Shown here piece by piece: positions 1 through 13,400 of a DNA stretch of 64,000 nt. Positions within the stretch are counted from its first letter, which is position 1; every line of letters starts with the position of its first letter. Under the pieces are notes generated by a model that searched no databases, was not told the DNA's origin, and was given only the letters and a program-made list of their open reading frames with translations. The position numbers and the translations under genes were made by a program. This DNA is from Rusavskia elegans. Lineage: Eukaryota > Ascomycota > Lecanoromycetes > Teloschistales > Teloschistaceae. Location of the stretch: NCBI GenBank assembly GCA_011316305.1, contig SAUG01000060.1, positions 248,001-312,000 of the forward strand, written 5' to 3'.

Positions 1-145
1 TTAAATTTTAGATTTATATTAACTATTAACGCTATAAAAAGTAATAGCGTGATATAGATTTGAATATATAAAATTATAACGCGGTCACCTGGTTTATTAA
101 CGTTAAAGTCTTTTATAGATGATTATATAACTTGGTACCGTAATA
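1..145 (-). repeat. Terminal part of a B-family LTR
   Basis: The first 145 bases match the right-hand ends of the two B-family LTRs at 6,378-6,720 and 16,057-16,394. Shared features are the stretch around 'ataacgcgg', the attaac block and the terminal 'tggtaccgtaata'. This is a third LTR copy, cut by the window edge, so its parent element cannot be judged. The few surviving TG and CA dinucleotides suggest slightly lighter RIP here. Confidence 0.7.
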
Positions 146-2372
146 TTAATATCGTTTTTAAATTAATTTTAATATTCTAAAATATTATATCTGATATTAT
201 ACTTTATCGTTCGAAGATTATAATCTATACGAGAAACTTTCAAACGATTTCGAAACACTAATTTAGGTAATAAAAAATGGAATTTCATTTTTTTTAATAC
301 TAAAAACTTTCAGTTTTATCATTTAAACGTTTTATATAATCTCTTTTTATTATCGCAAGGCTTTTATTATCTTTCTACTACGATTGCTATATAGCTATAT
401 ATAAAAGAAATAAATAGCAGAAAATAATATAGAAGCGATATAGATTTGATTTATAGTAAAATATTAAATATACGAAGTATAGATATTAATTACTGAAAAA
501 TTCTATAGAATAGAAAAAGTTCTACTATATCGTCCGTTTTCTATACGCTTTTTACTCTTGATATTATAATATAATATATTTCTAAAACGTTTAAATCGCT
601 TTCTAATAATACGATATAATTCTAATATAAATTATATTTTTACTACCGTAAATATACCGTTCGTATAACTATTTTAATTAATCTATTTTTTTCTATAGAA
701 AGTATTTTTACTAACCCCGAAACGCTAGTAAAAAGACGCGTATTACCGCGATAATCTGATACTAGTTTCTATAATATCGATATATCGATATTAATTCTTT
801 TTATAGTAATTCGGTCTTCGCCATTATATTACGTCGATATAAATAACTATATTTACTTATACCAGATTACGTACTATATAGACCATTCGTTATAGTTTCT
901 ATTGATTATTTCGTAAATCTAGCGCGGGCTTAGCGATATATAGATAGATTTACCTTTTTTTTTATTCTTTATCTTTTATTTTTATTAATATCTATAAGGA
1001 AGTTTTATATTTTTTTTATTTTCGTTCGGTCGCGTATACGAATTATTAAAGTAATTTGTTATTTTTAGTATAAATCTTCTATCTATTATAGCTATATCTG
1101 GTTTTATATCTATTTAAATAACGTCTACGCGTCCGCTGCCGAAACGTTTAAATAAACTTTCTATCTTCGTTATATAGAACGATATTTATTTTTAAATTAA
1201 TTCGTATATTTCGTCGTACTATTATAATATCGTTTAACGTAAAGATTCTAATTTCGAATAGATCGGTTTTAACTATAATTTCTCTAAAAAAAACCCTATC
1301 CTTCGTATATTCGCTATAAACGGTTTAAAAAGCTATATTAAACTATAGATATCGATACAATATTATCTTAACTCTATCAAATTTTAGAGATAAACATTAA
1401 TTAAATCAAACTATTAAATACTATTCTAGTTAAAATTATACTATTATACGCGATTAATATCGATAATAATATTCTTTTTTCTACCGTCGTTAATTATATT
1501 ATCTACTTTATTATATAGGCTAAAAAATATCTTACGGCCTTTCAATATTATTTTCAATATTCCTCGATTCGTATAGATAAAGAGATCGATTTATACGATA
1601 TAATAGAAATCTTTCGGAATATTAAATTATCTCTAGATATTATAATAGATATTGTTCGGTATTAGATAAACTTTTCTTTCCGTTGCTAGTTCGCGCTAAT
1701 ACTCAATTAGCTAACCTTTCTACTTTCGATTAATACGAAAATATCCTTTCGGGCCTAAAATCGGGAAATAAAAATGAAGATAAAAAAACGCTGCTTTTTC
1801 TATCGATTTATACGGCGGATATTCAAAGTATTTTTTATAGATAGCTTTTCTATATTTATATTCGATAGTATTTTATATCTTTACTAGCGCTGCTCTATAT
1901 TTATTCGATTTTAGTCAATCTATAATAAATTAAAATTACTTTTTTAGTATCTCTATTCTAATATATTGTAATATTTTAAATAAATGTCGTAATAATAACT
2001 CGTCAATATTTATTTAGTTTAATTTATAGAGGATAGATAAATATATGTTTTACTCCCAAGTCGGCTTTATTATATCTAAATATTAATTAGTTATAGTTTA
2101 ATTATTTACTTTTCCGCTTTTCCAGATTTTTATTCCGAGTATTATATAGAGATTTAATGTTATAAACACGTCAACAGTGTCTAAAATAACGCTATATCAA
2201 TTATATATTTCAGTATAGAGCAGAGAATTAATTTAGATAATTAAAAGGCTTGATATTAAAACGGTGATATATTTCTAAAACAGTATACGATTATAAACCA
2301 GACGAAAAATATATTATAAAACTAATTAATTTTCTAGAAAGATTAAAAATTAATTAAATAACTAACTATATA
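146..2372 (+). other. RIP-degraded repeat, family not identified
   Basis: This stretch is AT-rich with almost no CpA or TpG. No intact gene is present. Between about 1,310 and 2,000 the plus strand keeps one reading frame in which most stops are TAA or TAG, as expected when CAA and CAG glutamine codons are mutated by RIP. That suggests a former transposon protein. I do not recognise a reverse transcriptase, integrase or transposase motif in it. The B-family LTR end just to the left may or may not belong to the same element. Confidence 0.4.
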
Positions 2373-2538
2373 TTATTATATATAAAATTATTAGCGGGTC
2401 GGATCGAGTTTCCGTCGGATTCTATTTTATAATCCGATTCGATTTTCGGTTTTAATATTAGGCTTCGACCCGACCCGCTAAAACTCGAGTCGGATACCCG
2501 ATAATTCGACGGGAATCCGATCCGAAATGGCCAGACTA
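2373..2538. mobile_element. Internally or 5' deleted hAT-like MITE
   Basis: The sequence carries the GC-rich terminal half of the MITE family described at 5,090-5,510 (gcgggtcgg, gacccgacccgct and a 'ggccagacta' end). The other terminal arm is missing. The 8 bases before it (2,365-2,372) and after it (2,539-2,546) are both actatata, which resembles a target duplication. In such AT-rich DNA this could be coincidence. Confidence 0.5.
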
Positions 2539-3187
2539 ACTATATATCTATCGCTCTAACTAGCTATATAGTCGGCGTATCAAAAATATTAAATTTCGAA
2601 AATCTATTTCTATTAATAGTAGAATAGAAAAAAAAAACCAAACTAAATAGTCTAATATATAAAAACTAAAAAAAGAAAAAACTTTCAACTTTATAATATA
2701 TTTTAATATATAGTAATAAAATATAATTAGAATTTTCTAGAAGACGTAAATTATATAGACTACGTAGTTTCCCGTACTACTAGCCGAATATCGATTTCTA
2801 TTAAATATTCTCTCGCAGATAGTATATAAATATAAGATTATTATAGGCTGATCCAGTTATTATAAAAGTATTTTAAAGATCCGAATTCTAAATCGATAGT
2901 TTATTAGCTACTAGAAAGTATTTAGTAGAAAAATTACTAAAAGTTTAACGAGTTTTTAGAAAAATAAAATATCTCTACTATTCGCTTTAAAATATCCGAT
3001 AGTAAAAAAATATATCAAATAAAAACTATAATCTATGAATTTCTATAAACGAAACTAAATAATATTTTCGATTTTCCGGCTAGCTTTACAGATTTCTACC
3101 GAACGTTAGTAAAACTTAATAATTATCTATATATAATTTAAACTTGTAATAAAGTTAAAATAAAATCTAGAGCTAAAAAGTCTTTAG

Positions 3188-3585
3188 TAAACTGGCCGTC
3201 GAATCCGACTTTTTTAAAAACCGAACCGACGGGTTTTCGGTTCCTAGTTTATAACCCGATCTAATCTAATTCGGAACTATTGAAATGCTAAATTCTAGTA
3301 TAAAAGTTTAATTTTAATATAAAAGTTATATCTATTTATATATAAATTTTCTAGTTAATTAACTATATTAGCTAAAAGTATTCTAGTAAAGGTAAATAGA
3401 TTACTTTATAGTATAACCTTTATATACATTTAGTTAATATACTATATATAATTTACTACTATATATAGAAAGTCTAGTAGGTCGGATCGGATTATAATCG
3501 TATCGGGTCGGGTTAAACCGACCTACTAAAACTCGGTATAGATTCTCGAATACCGACGGGAACCCGTATCGAAGTAACCAGTCTA
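3188..3585 (+). mobile_element. hAT-like MITE, copy 1
   Basis: This non-coding element of about 400 bp starts TAAACTGGCCGTCG and ends in CCAGTCTA, which are inverted relatives of each other. Both ends are rich in gggtcgg/ccgaccc tracts, while the middle is AT-rich. It is flanked by near-identical 8-bp sequences, gtctttag at 3,180-3,187 and gtttttag at 3,586-3,593; the one difference is a C/T. The insertion lies in the gag region of gypsy F. Confidence 0.8.
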
Positions 3586-4072
3586 GTTTTTAGTATTCTA
3601 GACGGCCGGTGAATACGCTATTATTAATACTAGTTTATCTCGCGCTTTATCTATTTCTATATCGATTTTTTAAAAAAAAATAGAATAGTTAAAAAAAGAA
3701 TATCAATATTTTATTTATAAAAAGCCGAGATATATAGCTAGTAAATATAAAAAGAAAATTTTTCGCTATAAAAAAATCTATCTAAGTAAAAATAAATAAT
3801 ATTTATATTAAAAGAATTAGTTTTTTTATCGAAAATAATAAATCGAAAAAAATAAAATCTAACGAAATTCGCCGCTAGAATTTTAAAACATTTAGAGACT
3901 AAATTTATATAGTAACTAGAAGCTATATAATAATAATAAACCTTCTTTATTAATTTTATATTAAATTCCAAATAGAAAGTTATTTTATTTAAAATTTTAA
4001 CTGATTTAGACGTAAATAGATGATTATATTTTTAAATACTAAATTTATTCGCGTACTATATTTTATACTAGA

Positions 4073-4438
4073 TCAACTGGCTATTTCGAATCGGATTTCC
4101 GTCGAATCGTCGGATCCGACCCGATTTTTTAGCGAGTCGAACTCGGGTACCCGATAGGAATCCGCTAAATTTTATTATTTATATAATTAATAATATAATG
4201 TAAAAATTAATTTTTTACTTACTTATATATAAAAGTAATACAACCAAGTAATGGAAATAATCCAACTAGAATCTTTCTAGCTAACGTAGTTAATTAATTA
4301 GAATTTATTTAAATTATATATATAACTTTTATACTAGAATTATACTTTTATACTAGAATTCAGCGCTAAGATCTAGTTTTAGCGGGTCGGGTCGGATTAG
4401 TTAATCCGAGTTCGAAATTCGATTCGACGGCCAGTCTA
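4073..4438 (-). mobile_element. hAT-like MITE, copy 2 (inverted)
   Basis: This is the same element family in reverse orientation: it begins with the aactggctatttcg end and finishes with cgacggccagtcta. The internal block (ctagctaacgtagttaattaatta, then the two tatactagaatt units) matches the other copies. The 8-bp flanks do not match well, so the exact left boundary is uncertain by a few bases. Confidence 0.75.
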
Positions 4439-5089
4439 GATATAGAATTATACTAATTTACTAAATTTTAAAATATTAAAGTTTCTAATAACTAGAAAGT
4501 TAATAGAATTATCTATTGAAAAAAATATTTTATATAACTATTAATAGTTATAGCAAACTAATAGCGCTATTTTCTATTACAAGTTTTAGAATAAAAAATA
4601 TTATTCCAGAATACTTTTAAATAAAAAAAAAATAGAATCTCTATCGATAATCTAAATAATAAATTTATTTTTCTTTTAAAATATTAGATCTATTCTACGC
4701 CTACTAGTCTAAATTAGCTACTATTAATTAAAAAAATTTATCTAAATCTAGATAACTTCCCGAAAGATTTCGAGGAACTAAAACGGATAACTATTTTAAA
4801 ATAAAAAAAAATTATCGGAAAAAAAAGTAGTTAGAATTAAAAAATAAAAAATAGAAAATAAAAATTTAATATATCCGAAAAAGTAGATATTTATAGTATT
4901 AGCGCAATATTTTTCCTAATAAAAACCTCTAAAAAATTTAAAGAATCGATATTTTTAATTAATATTAAAAATTAAAGAAATTTATTATCTAGTATAAACG
5001 AAATCCGATAAAAGAAATAACTAAATCTTGTATTAATAATGAAGCAAATTAATATAATAAAAAAATTTCAAAAAAGATTATATCTAAAT

Positions 5090-5510
5090 TAGACTGGCCG
5101 TCGGGTCGGATTTTAAACTCGGGTTAACTAATCCGATCCGACCCGAATCGGGTTAGACGAAAATATAACCCGACCCGGCCGGATTTTAAATCCAGATTGG
5201 CTAACCCGATTTAACCCGCTAAAATAAGATTATAGCGCTAAACTCTAGTATAAAAGTATAACTCTAATATAAAAATTATACCGATTTATTTAAAAAAAAC
5301 TCTATTTAATTAACTATGCTAGCTAGAAAGGTCCTAGTAAATATAACTCTATTAGTTTAATATATTATCTATAATATATATTTAATATATTAATATATAT
5401 AAAATAATACTATATATAAAAAGTTTAGCTGGTCGAATCGGTTCGACTCGCTAAAAAATCGGGTCGAGTTATAGAATTCGACGGAAACTCGACCCGAAAT
5501 AGCCAGTCTA
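5090..5510 (+). mobile_element. hAT-like MITE, copy 3 (reference copy)
   Basis: This 421-bp element runs from TAGACTGGCCGTCGGGTCGG to an inverted counterpart ending AGCCAGTCTA. The flanks are atctaaat (5,082-5,089) and atctagat (5,511-5,518), a 7/8 match. No coding sequence is present. An 8-bp target duplication with short TIRs and subterminal repeats is typical of hAT-superfamily MITEs. The gggtcgg-type subterminal repeats keep their CG dinucleotides because RIP acts mainly on CpA. Confidence 0.85.
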
Positions 5511-5901
5511 ATCTAGATAGGTTTATAAATTTTCTAGAAATTAGAATATTTAAAAGAAAAATTTAGAAAGACTCTATTAATATTAAATATATAACGATTA
5601 AATCGAATTAATTTATTAACTAATAGTTTATAAAACAGCCTATTATAGAGTATATAGTCGTTTAAATTCTTGAAAATAAAAGAATATTTAAAAGAAAATT
5701 TAATTAAAGAATTTATTTATCTAATTTGGTTTTATACGTTTTATCGGTACTATTTATAGCTAAACTAATAGAAATCTTCGCTTCTATATAGATTATCGAA
5801 AATTTAATTTATTGAATAAAAGATTTTTTTATCCGATTCCTTTTATTTAAGAAATTATAGCCTAGTATTACGGGATAGAAATATAGCGAAACTCTAGAAG
5901 T

Positions 5902-6368
5902 TAGACTGACCACTTCGGGTCGAATTTCTATCGAACCGTCGGGAACCCGATCCGATCTTAGCAGGTCGAATCGGTTCGATTCGCTAAACGGTCGGATTCG
6001 GATCGAATCCGAATCGAATCCGAATATCTACTAAATCTTCTATATATAGATTAAATCTATATATCTTTTATTTTTAAGTTTTTATTATAGGTAATATATT
6101 TAACTAATATATTTAATCTAACTAAAACCTTTCTAGCTAGCGTAGTTAATTAATTAGAATTTTTTTAAATAAATAGAGATAATATTTATACTAGCTTTAT
6201 ACTTTTATACTAGAGTTTAGCGCTAAAATCTAGTTTTAGTAGGTCGGATCGGATTAGTTAACTCGGGTTTAAAACCCGGTTAGATCGGGTTATATTTTAG
6301 TTTAACCCGACTCGGGTCGGATCGGGTTAGCTAATCCGAATTCGAAATCCGACCCGACGGCCAATCTA
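5902..6368 (-). mobile_element. hAT-like MITE, copy 4 (inverted)
   Basis: This is a longer inverted copy (467 bp). It starts TAGACTGACCACTTCGGGTC and ends CGACGGCCAATCTA. The 8-bp flanks are ctagaagt and ctagagat (6/8). It sits exactly at the junction between the gypsy F reverse transcriptase and the left LTR of gypsy B. Confidence 0.8.
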
Positions 6369-6377
6369 CTAGAGATT

Positions 6378-6720
6378 TAAATAAATATTATAAGCTATAT
6401 AGTAATCTAAAATATAAGACGTTTAATAAAAAAAGATAATAAAAAGAAAAGAAAAACTATTAGATTTTATATACTCGTAAAACAGGCCTAGCGTATAGAT
6501 ACGAATAAAAGATAAATAACGTTTATTAATTAGCTATTAATTCTAGAAGGCCGAAGTAGTAGAGGAAATAACGCTAGATAACGGGTACTCTATTCTAACT
6601 ATTAATATTAAAAGAAGTAATAATAGAAAGTAGATCTAAATAAAAAAAATATAACGCGACTATCTAATCTATTAACTCTGAAATCTTTAATAAATAATTA
6701 TATAACTTAGTACCGTAATA
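6378..6720 (-). repeat. Gypsy B 3' LTR
   Basis: This 343-bp repeat pairs with 16,057-16,394. On the minus strand it starts TATTACGGTACC (ancestrally TGTTACGGTACC) directly after a purine-rich stretch, agaagaagagg, at 6,721-6,736. That stretch is a good polypurine tract and places this copy at the 3' end of the element. The body includes the shared aggccgaag and aacgctagataa blocks. Confidence 0.75.
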
Positions 6721-9444
6721 GTAGCCTCTTCTTCTAGGCTAATTACTATCAATATTTATATAGATAATAGTAAGAAAAAAAGGTAATTTATCGAATCTAT
6801 TAATATAAATAGATAATAATATCTATTATATTCAATTTAATATAGAAATTTAAAGATTTTATATAAAATTTTCCTTTTAACTTTGCTAAATAAAGTAATA
6901 GAAAATATAGACTTATACTACTATATACGGAATTTAATTAAAAACATTATCGGAAAATATATAAAAATAGATAGTTTTTTAATTAAAATATTATAGTTTT
7001 AAATTTATCCGATATCGATAGTAGTTTAGATCGTTATTCGACAGTAGGTTCTAGATACTTTAGATCTCGAATCATTATTTAGCTTATAAAGATAGCGTCT
7101 ATAAAAGGAATTAATTAGGCGTAGTATATATACGTCGATAGTTCGAGTATACTATAAATCTACGTAGCCGGTAAACTTTATCTAGTAGTAGAACTTTTAA
7201 TTATAATAGATAGCGTCTAGAATAATTTCTAGTAGATTTTTTTTCTATCTATCGACCTCTATTATCGGTAGTAGTATATTAATTTATCTTTTATAAAAGT
7301 CGTCCGGGGTAAATTTAAATAGATTTATATAAAATATTAGATATATAGATATATTTAGAAGTAATTCTAGTTTATATATATTAATACTAACAGTTTTAGT
7401 AGTAGAATATAGATCGATATTTTTTCAATCTAACTTTTTCGACGGATAGTATATAATTAAATTCTTAATATTTAAAAAAAATCTATTATCTACTTTAAAT
7501 TTAGATAGAAACACTCGGTAGTTATTAGTATAGAATTTTTAGCGAGTTTGAACGAAGCGTATCTAGCTATATAAATAGTTATATACTTTTTCTATTTTAA
7601 TAACCTATTTATTAGCGATTTCTATATTTATATAAACTATTTTTCTTACGAAATTTAGTAGTTCGATATCTATACGAGGGTAAAATCTTTTACTAGTAAA
7701 AAATAGGCTTATTCTAGTAGTTTCGGAATCTATACTATTAGCAGTAAACTCGTTTAACAGCAGCTATTTAATCTAGTCATCCTACTAGTAGATAATAACG
7801 TTTCGGAAATGCTATTTTGTAGTAGTATTAAAACGTTCTATTTAGTAGTCGGTTTCGGGATAATAGACGGTAGAAAGTTATTAATTAACCTCGATATAGA
7901 CGATTAAAACCTTCTAAAAGTAATTAATAAATAGAAAATCGCGGTCCGAAATTAGAATATTATATAATCTATATAGACAGTAAATATTATTTATAAATAG
8001 ATTAGCAAGCTCCGGCGCGATTATATTTTTCCGGTAAATGACCTAATATTATTTTTTAGTAAAATAGTAAATAGTCTATATAATTATATCGAATCTTTCG
8101 CTTATAGATAGTCCGGTTATAAAGTCGACGGATAGGTTTTTTTAGATTCTTCTAAATACTAATAGAAGTTTAAATAGCTAGTATTTAATATTATTATAAA
8201 ATTTATTTCGAGTGTATTAATAATAGTTCCGGATATACTATTTTATAAACTTTTAGATTAATAGCTAATAGTAGCTACGGTTTAAAAGTTCGAAAGTTTT
8301 AAATTTATCTAAATAGCCGGATATTAAAATATTATAGTAAAGTTATTATAGATAGAGTTTAAAAGTATATAGATCTAATATAAAAAACTTACTATAATAG
8401 TAAAGTTTACTTTTACGGTCTTTATAGTCCGTTAAACTAATTTTTTTAAAATAGATAAGTTTATCGCGGAGGAAATCTAAAACTTTATTAAAAAATAGGT
8501 TTTTAATATGGACTTAAATAATTAAATCATCTAGTATAAACGTATTCTCCTCGACGTTAATAGATTCGAAATCGTTTAGACTATTAATTAGTTCTTAAAT
8601 ATATATAGGCGACGGTAACAGAATTTCTAGAAATAAATTCTCGAATAACCGCTAGTTTATAGAAATTTAAACTTCAATAGATATTACCGAAAGATATTCG
8701 GATTTAATAATAATTTATTTTTAATATTCCAGGCGAAGGTTTCTATTTTAGAATATATTTACGAAGCGGCAATTTAGAATATCTAATTTAGTACTTTATC
8801 GACCCGAACGGTAAATAATCTTAAAGTTAAAATAGAATAAATAATCGATCTAACAGATTTAACGATAGTTTAAAGTCTTTATAGATATAAAGTATTCTAA
8901 GTTTTTATATTTTTAAAAAATTTTAATAATATTAGAAATACCTTTTAATTCCGTATACTAGGTTTTTTGATATTTTATAATAGCCAAATATTCTCTATTA
9001 TAGATTTCGTAGTTAATTTACTATAGAGTAAATATAGAAAAGAAATAGGCGATAAAATATAAAAGGCTGTCGGCGCCGATTTAGAATAAAACGTTTCTAT
9101 TAATATAGTTAAATAAATCGGTTTCTACTATATAAAATTTATTTAGCTTATTATAAACTAGTATCGGATATAAACTAGATATAATTTTAAATCATTTAAA
9201 AGTCTATTTATATTCGGTAATCTATTCGAGAAATCGATTAGATTATATAAATTAAATAAACGATTTAGCTATCCGCGAGAACCTTTTAATAGAAAAAAAT
9301 AGCAGTAGAAATTAGTAAATACAAAAAATAAAAGTACTTTTTTGATAATTTTAAAAGTAAACTAGCTTTAAATTATATCTATTTCAGTACAATCTATCTT
9401 TAAACTTTCGATAGTAATACTAATCTCGAAATATTTAATACAGA

Positions 9445-9837
9445 TAATTACGCGTCGGAACGGGTTGGGTCGGATCGGGTTCTAAAATATCTGACTCGAC
9501 TCGAATCGGGTTGGAATATCTACGGGTTAAGATATAAACGGGTTGGGATATAAACGGGTTTTCGCGGGATCAATTCGATTTAAAAACGAATTAATTAGTA
9601 ATCGCGCTAGTATAGGCGCTCAATTAGTATATATAAAGCTTTCTAGTATTTTAGTATAGAAAGAATCTATATATTATATATAGACTAAATTAGCGCTTAT
9701 ATTAAATCAATAGAAATTAATTTAAAAAACTACTATTTTTAGTATTTCCCGACCCGAACCCGTCCTAATCGAACCGGGTCGGGTTAAATATTTTATAATC
9801 TGATCCAGACCCGACCCGAACCCGTTCCGAACTCTAT
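9445..9837. mobile_element. Second palindromic MITE-like element
   Basis: This AT-rich unit of about 390 bp has GC-rich inverted ends: CGGAACGGGTTGGGTCGG on the left and gacccgaacccgttccg on the right. It has no coding content. It interrupts the gypsy B pol frame between the end of RT and the FLGFANFYR-like segment. The TIR differs from the TAGACTGG family, so it is a separate family. I could not find a convincing target duplication. Confidence 0.6.
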
Positions 9838-10037
9838 AGATAATATAGAACTCGTATTTAGTAATATCTATTTAGAATCCAGTCGTATATAAAACTTTAA
9901 ATATTATATTTATATATTTTATATAATCTTTAAAATTTCAACTATAGATTAAAATACTAATATAATAGACGGTATAGAAAATATCGAAATATTCGCGTAG
10001 TATATTATTAATATAGATTGATAAAAAACTAAAACTG

Positions 10038-10447
10038 TATTACGTCCACGATTCCATAGAAATACTCTGGAAGATTGGCTAGATAAGCGAGCCTAATTAT
10101 CTATCGCCGTCTATAGCCGATATAGCCGACCTTCTAGATAGAAGCTTTTAGTATACAGCTATCTATCGATACTATCGGCTATTTTTTATATATATATCGT
10201 TTTTTATTCCTACAGATAACTTCTTTAATTAGTTATTATTATAATTATTAAATACTTCTAGTTATTCTCTTCTTAATTACTTCTATAACGAAGACGTTTT
10301 ATAATATTATAACTTTACCTTTATAGCTTTACGAGATTAATTACGATAATCTATATTAGAATTTTTTTACTATTTAGTAACTCGGACTATATCTATAGCT
10401 ATAGCTAGGCTCGAATATAATACCTTCTAATATATAGAGATATTATA
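10038..10447 (+). repeat. A1 5' LTR
   Basis: This 410-bp LTR is shared with 12,992-13,400 and with ten other copies in the window. It contains the conserved tatagccg/tatcggctat inverted motifs, atatatatcg, and the end block gctcggactat...agctaggctcga. Confidence 0.8.
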
Positions 10448-12991
10448 TTTTAATAATTTTCTATATTAGTTTCGTTATCCTACCCTATAGATCGAAGTAA
10501 TACTATTAAAGCGATAACGTCTAATATTTATAAAAGATTTAAAAAATCTCTAAAATCTTAATTTCTCTAGATAAATATCTATTTTATATTATATATAAAC
10601 CAATTTTCTAATAAAATAGTTAAAATTCCATTTATAATATTATATTTCGAAAAGGTTACTCTTAATTAAATATAGTTCTATAAAGAAAACTATTTTAATA
10701 ACCCGAAAAGTTAAAAGAAAGATAAAATCTTATAGATTTTCTATATCTTCGATAATCTAATTATAGTTATAAAAAAAGCCTTCGGAATAATAATAGAGAT
10801 AGAGTAATAGAAAGAAAACTAATAGTTTTAAAGTAGTAAAAATCGATAGTTACCTATACTATTTAGTTTATAATATTAGTTTATAAAACGGACTAGAAAG
10901 ATTTAATTCTAAAAGTCTATTTCTATAAAAGATTTTATAAATAAATTAAAGAAACTACAATAGTAATTAAAGAACTAGATTTACTAGTATCTCTAACCGA
11001 GTTAGCGACTAGAATCGAAACTAGATAATATAAAATATACTTAGATAAAGAGGCGTTTAGTAAAATAGGAATTATTTAAAAATAGATTAAAAGAGATCTA
11101 ATAGAACTTAATACTACCGAAAATAAAAAATCGCGAACTAAAGCTTATTATTTATATAGAAAAATAGGATACTTTAAAAGAAATTATCTAATTAAAGAAG
11201 TAATAGAAATAATCGAATACTAATTTAAAATAATAGAAAATATACTTAGAAAAAGAACTAGAAAATATATAACTAAAGGTTAGATAGTCTACTATTATAA
11301 TAATTACCTTATATATTTTTTAGATAAAGAAAAACTAGAATAATATACTATAAAACTAAAGAAAATAAAAAAAAACTAATATTAGAATTTAAATTATATA
11401 TAACCGAAAAATCTCTTATAGTAGTTTTTAAGATTAAAATCGGAGGTAATAAAATAATAGCTCTAATAAATGAAAAAAAGAAAAATAAAATTATAAAAGA
11501 ATTATATAACTAAATTAAAAGATATATTCGAAAATATTTCTAATAAAATAATAAAGTTATAGAAATTAAAGTTTAAATAAAAAATAAATTTATCGGAATT
11601 TTAAACTTTATAATAATCGAAAACTCGAGAGAATATATTATACTAGAAAATAAATGGAAAGAATTAATTTCTAGAATACCGGTATAGGAAAGTATAGTTA
11701 GAAAAAGAATAGAACTATAAACGATATATTATTTCGTGTATAAAAATCTTTAATATAATAAATTAGATATCGCGTTAGATATAAACTATAAATAAATTAA
11801 AAAAATTAATACTCTTTTTAAAAAAGGAGGTAAAGTATAGAAAATAAAGATCTAGAAGGAATATTACTATTTCCTAGTATAATTAGCTTTATAATACGAT
11901 AAAATGAAGAAAATAAGCTAAGAACTATAGATAGATAATATTAAAAGAATCTATAGAAGTATTATTAAAAAGATAGAAAAAGCTAAATATAATTCTATAT
12001 CGGTACTAGATAAAAAATCGGAAAAAAAACGCCGGATCCTATATTAAGCGTATAACTAAAGGACGAATAGTTTCTAGCTTTATTATTATAGGACTAGATA
12101 GTAGCTAAAGAATAAAAATTAGCGGAAATATTAAAAAATTCGGACGTAACATATAATATTAATATATAAACTCGAAAAAACCGAAAAAACGAAAAGAAAC
12201 TCTATTAAATAAAGAAATCTTTAACTAGATACCCTTTTATATACCGTTACTTTTAAAGGCTAAAAAAAGTTAAAATTTCTTAAAATTCGGTAAAAATTAC
12301 ACGAATTAAATTTAGATACTAATTTAATATATATTTTTTACGTAGCTAGCGTAAAAACCCCGAAGGAATAATACGTAATAGAATTATTAAATTTATCTAA
12401 ACCAGATAAAATACGCTATTATCAAACGATAAAATTACTTTTACGTTTATCTAAAACGCGATAATAAATAAAAAAATATTTTTATTTCTAAAAAGCCGGC
12501 GAAGATCCGATTTCTATATAAAATATCGATTACGAATTTTCTTTTCTAAATTGAAAAAGGATATAATATAATAGTAAACCTCGAAATATTTTTTAAAAAC
12601 GCTTTTAATATCCGAATAAAGTTTATTTTTCTTATTTTTAAAACGTTTCCTTATAAGAAAAATTAGTAGAATCGAAAGAGAAAATAAGAAAAAAATTATA
12701 GATAGCGTTAGAGATTAGTAGATTATACAATTTCTAGGTCCGAGTATATTTACTCTATATATTACTACTAATCTTAACTTTATACTCTTTTAAAAGATTA
12801 TAAATATATAAACTATAAAGAAAAGATATAATAATATTTCTAGATTAAATACGATAAAAAGATTTTAATTAGTTTTCTTTTCGAGAATATATAATAAAAA
12901 TATTAGATAAAGGAAAAAAAGAAAAAAAAGCTACTTCTTTTTATACTTTATATACGGTAACGCTAGGTAAATAGCGATATAAAAGAGACCG

Positions 12992-13400
12992 TATTACGTC
13001 TACGATTCTATAGAGGTATTTTAAAAGATTAGCTAGATAAACGAATCTAATTAATTAAAGCTGTCTATAGCCGATATAGCCGATTTTCTAGATAGAAGCT
13101 TTTAGTATATAGCTATCTATCGATACTATCGGCTACTTTTTATATATATATCGCTCTTTATTCCTATAATTAGCTTCCTTCGTTAGTCGTTAATATATTT
13201 ATTAAATACCTTTAGTTATTTTCTTTTAATTACCTCTATAATAAAGACGCCTCGTAATATTATAACCTTACTTTTACGGCTATACGGGATTAGTTACGAT
13301 AATCTACGCTAGAATTCCCTTACTATTTAGTAGCTCGGACTACGCCTACGGCTATAGCTAGGTTCGAGCGTAACGCCCTCTGATATATAGAGACGTTACA
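12992..13400 (+). repeat. A1 3' LTR
   Basis: This is the right LTR of A1. It is preceded by a purine-rich run (aaggaaaaaaagaaaaaaaagc, about 70 bp upstream) and ends in gacgttaca. It keeps more CG than the 5' copy, so the two LTRs differ mostly by C/T and G/A changes. Confidence 0.8.

Larger units (their letters stand above)
2600..5893 (+). mobile_element. Gypsy F: Ty3/gypsy remnant split by MITEs
   Basis: This is a plus-strand Ty3/gypsy retrotransposon, heavily mutated by RIP. From about 2,730 to 3,180 one frame reads as a Gag-like protein whose stops fall where glutamine is expected. From about 5,650 to 5,890 the frame reads as the N-terminal part of a reverse transcriptase, with FYIDYRKFN in place of the family's F-C/Y-V-D-Y-R-K-x-N motif. 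Protease and linker sequence should lie between but is not recognisable. Three hAT-like MITEs (3,188, 4,073 and 5,090) are inserted inside, and a fourth (5,902) lies at the right end. The remaining pol and the LTRs are missing; a B-family LTR begins just beyond the last MITE. Confidence 0.65.
10038..13400 (+). mobile_element. Element A1: gag-protease-only LTR retrotransposon
   Basis: The LTRs are 10,038-10,447 and 12,992-13,400, starting TATTACGTCC (ancestrally TGTTACGTCC) and ending GTTACA. The inside is only 2,544 bp. One plus-strand frame gives a Gag-like protein whose zinc knuckle at about 11,143-11,190 reads YYLYRKIGYFKRNY; the expected Cys and His residues are now Tyr (TGY to TAY, a RIP change). 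A retropepsin-like segment follows at about 11,400-11,500. I see no RT, RNase H or integrase motif. The insertion splits the reverse transcriptase of gypsy B. The 5-bp flanks aactg and ggctg agree if two G-to-A changes occurred. Confidence 0.8.

Noticed and set aside
3738..3971. 77-codon minus-strand open frame in AT-rich DNA
   Set aside because: It is made almost only of Ile, Phe, Tyr, Lys and Asn, as expected from RIP-affected AT-rich DNA. It lies antisense inside the gypsy F remnant.
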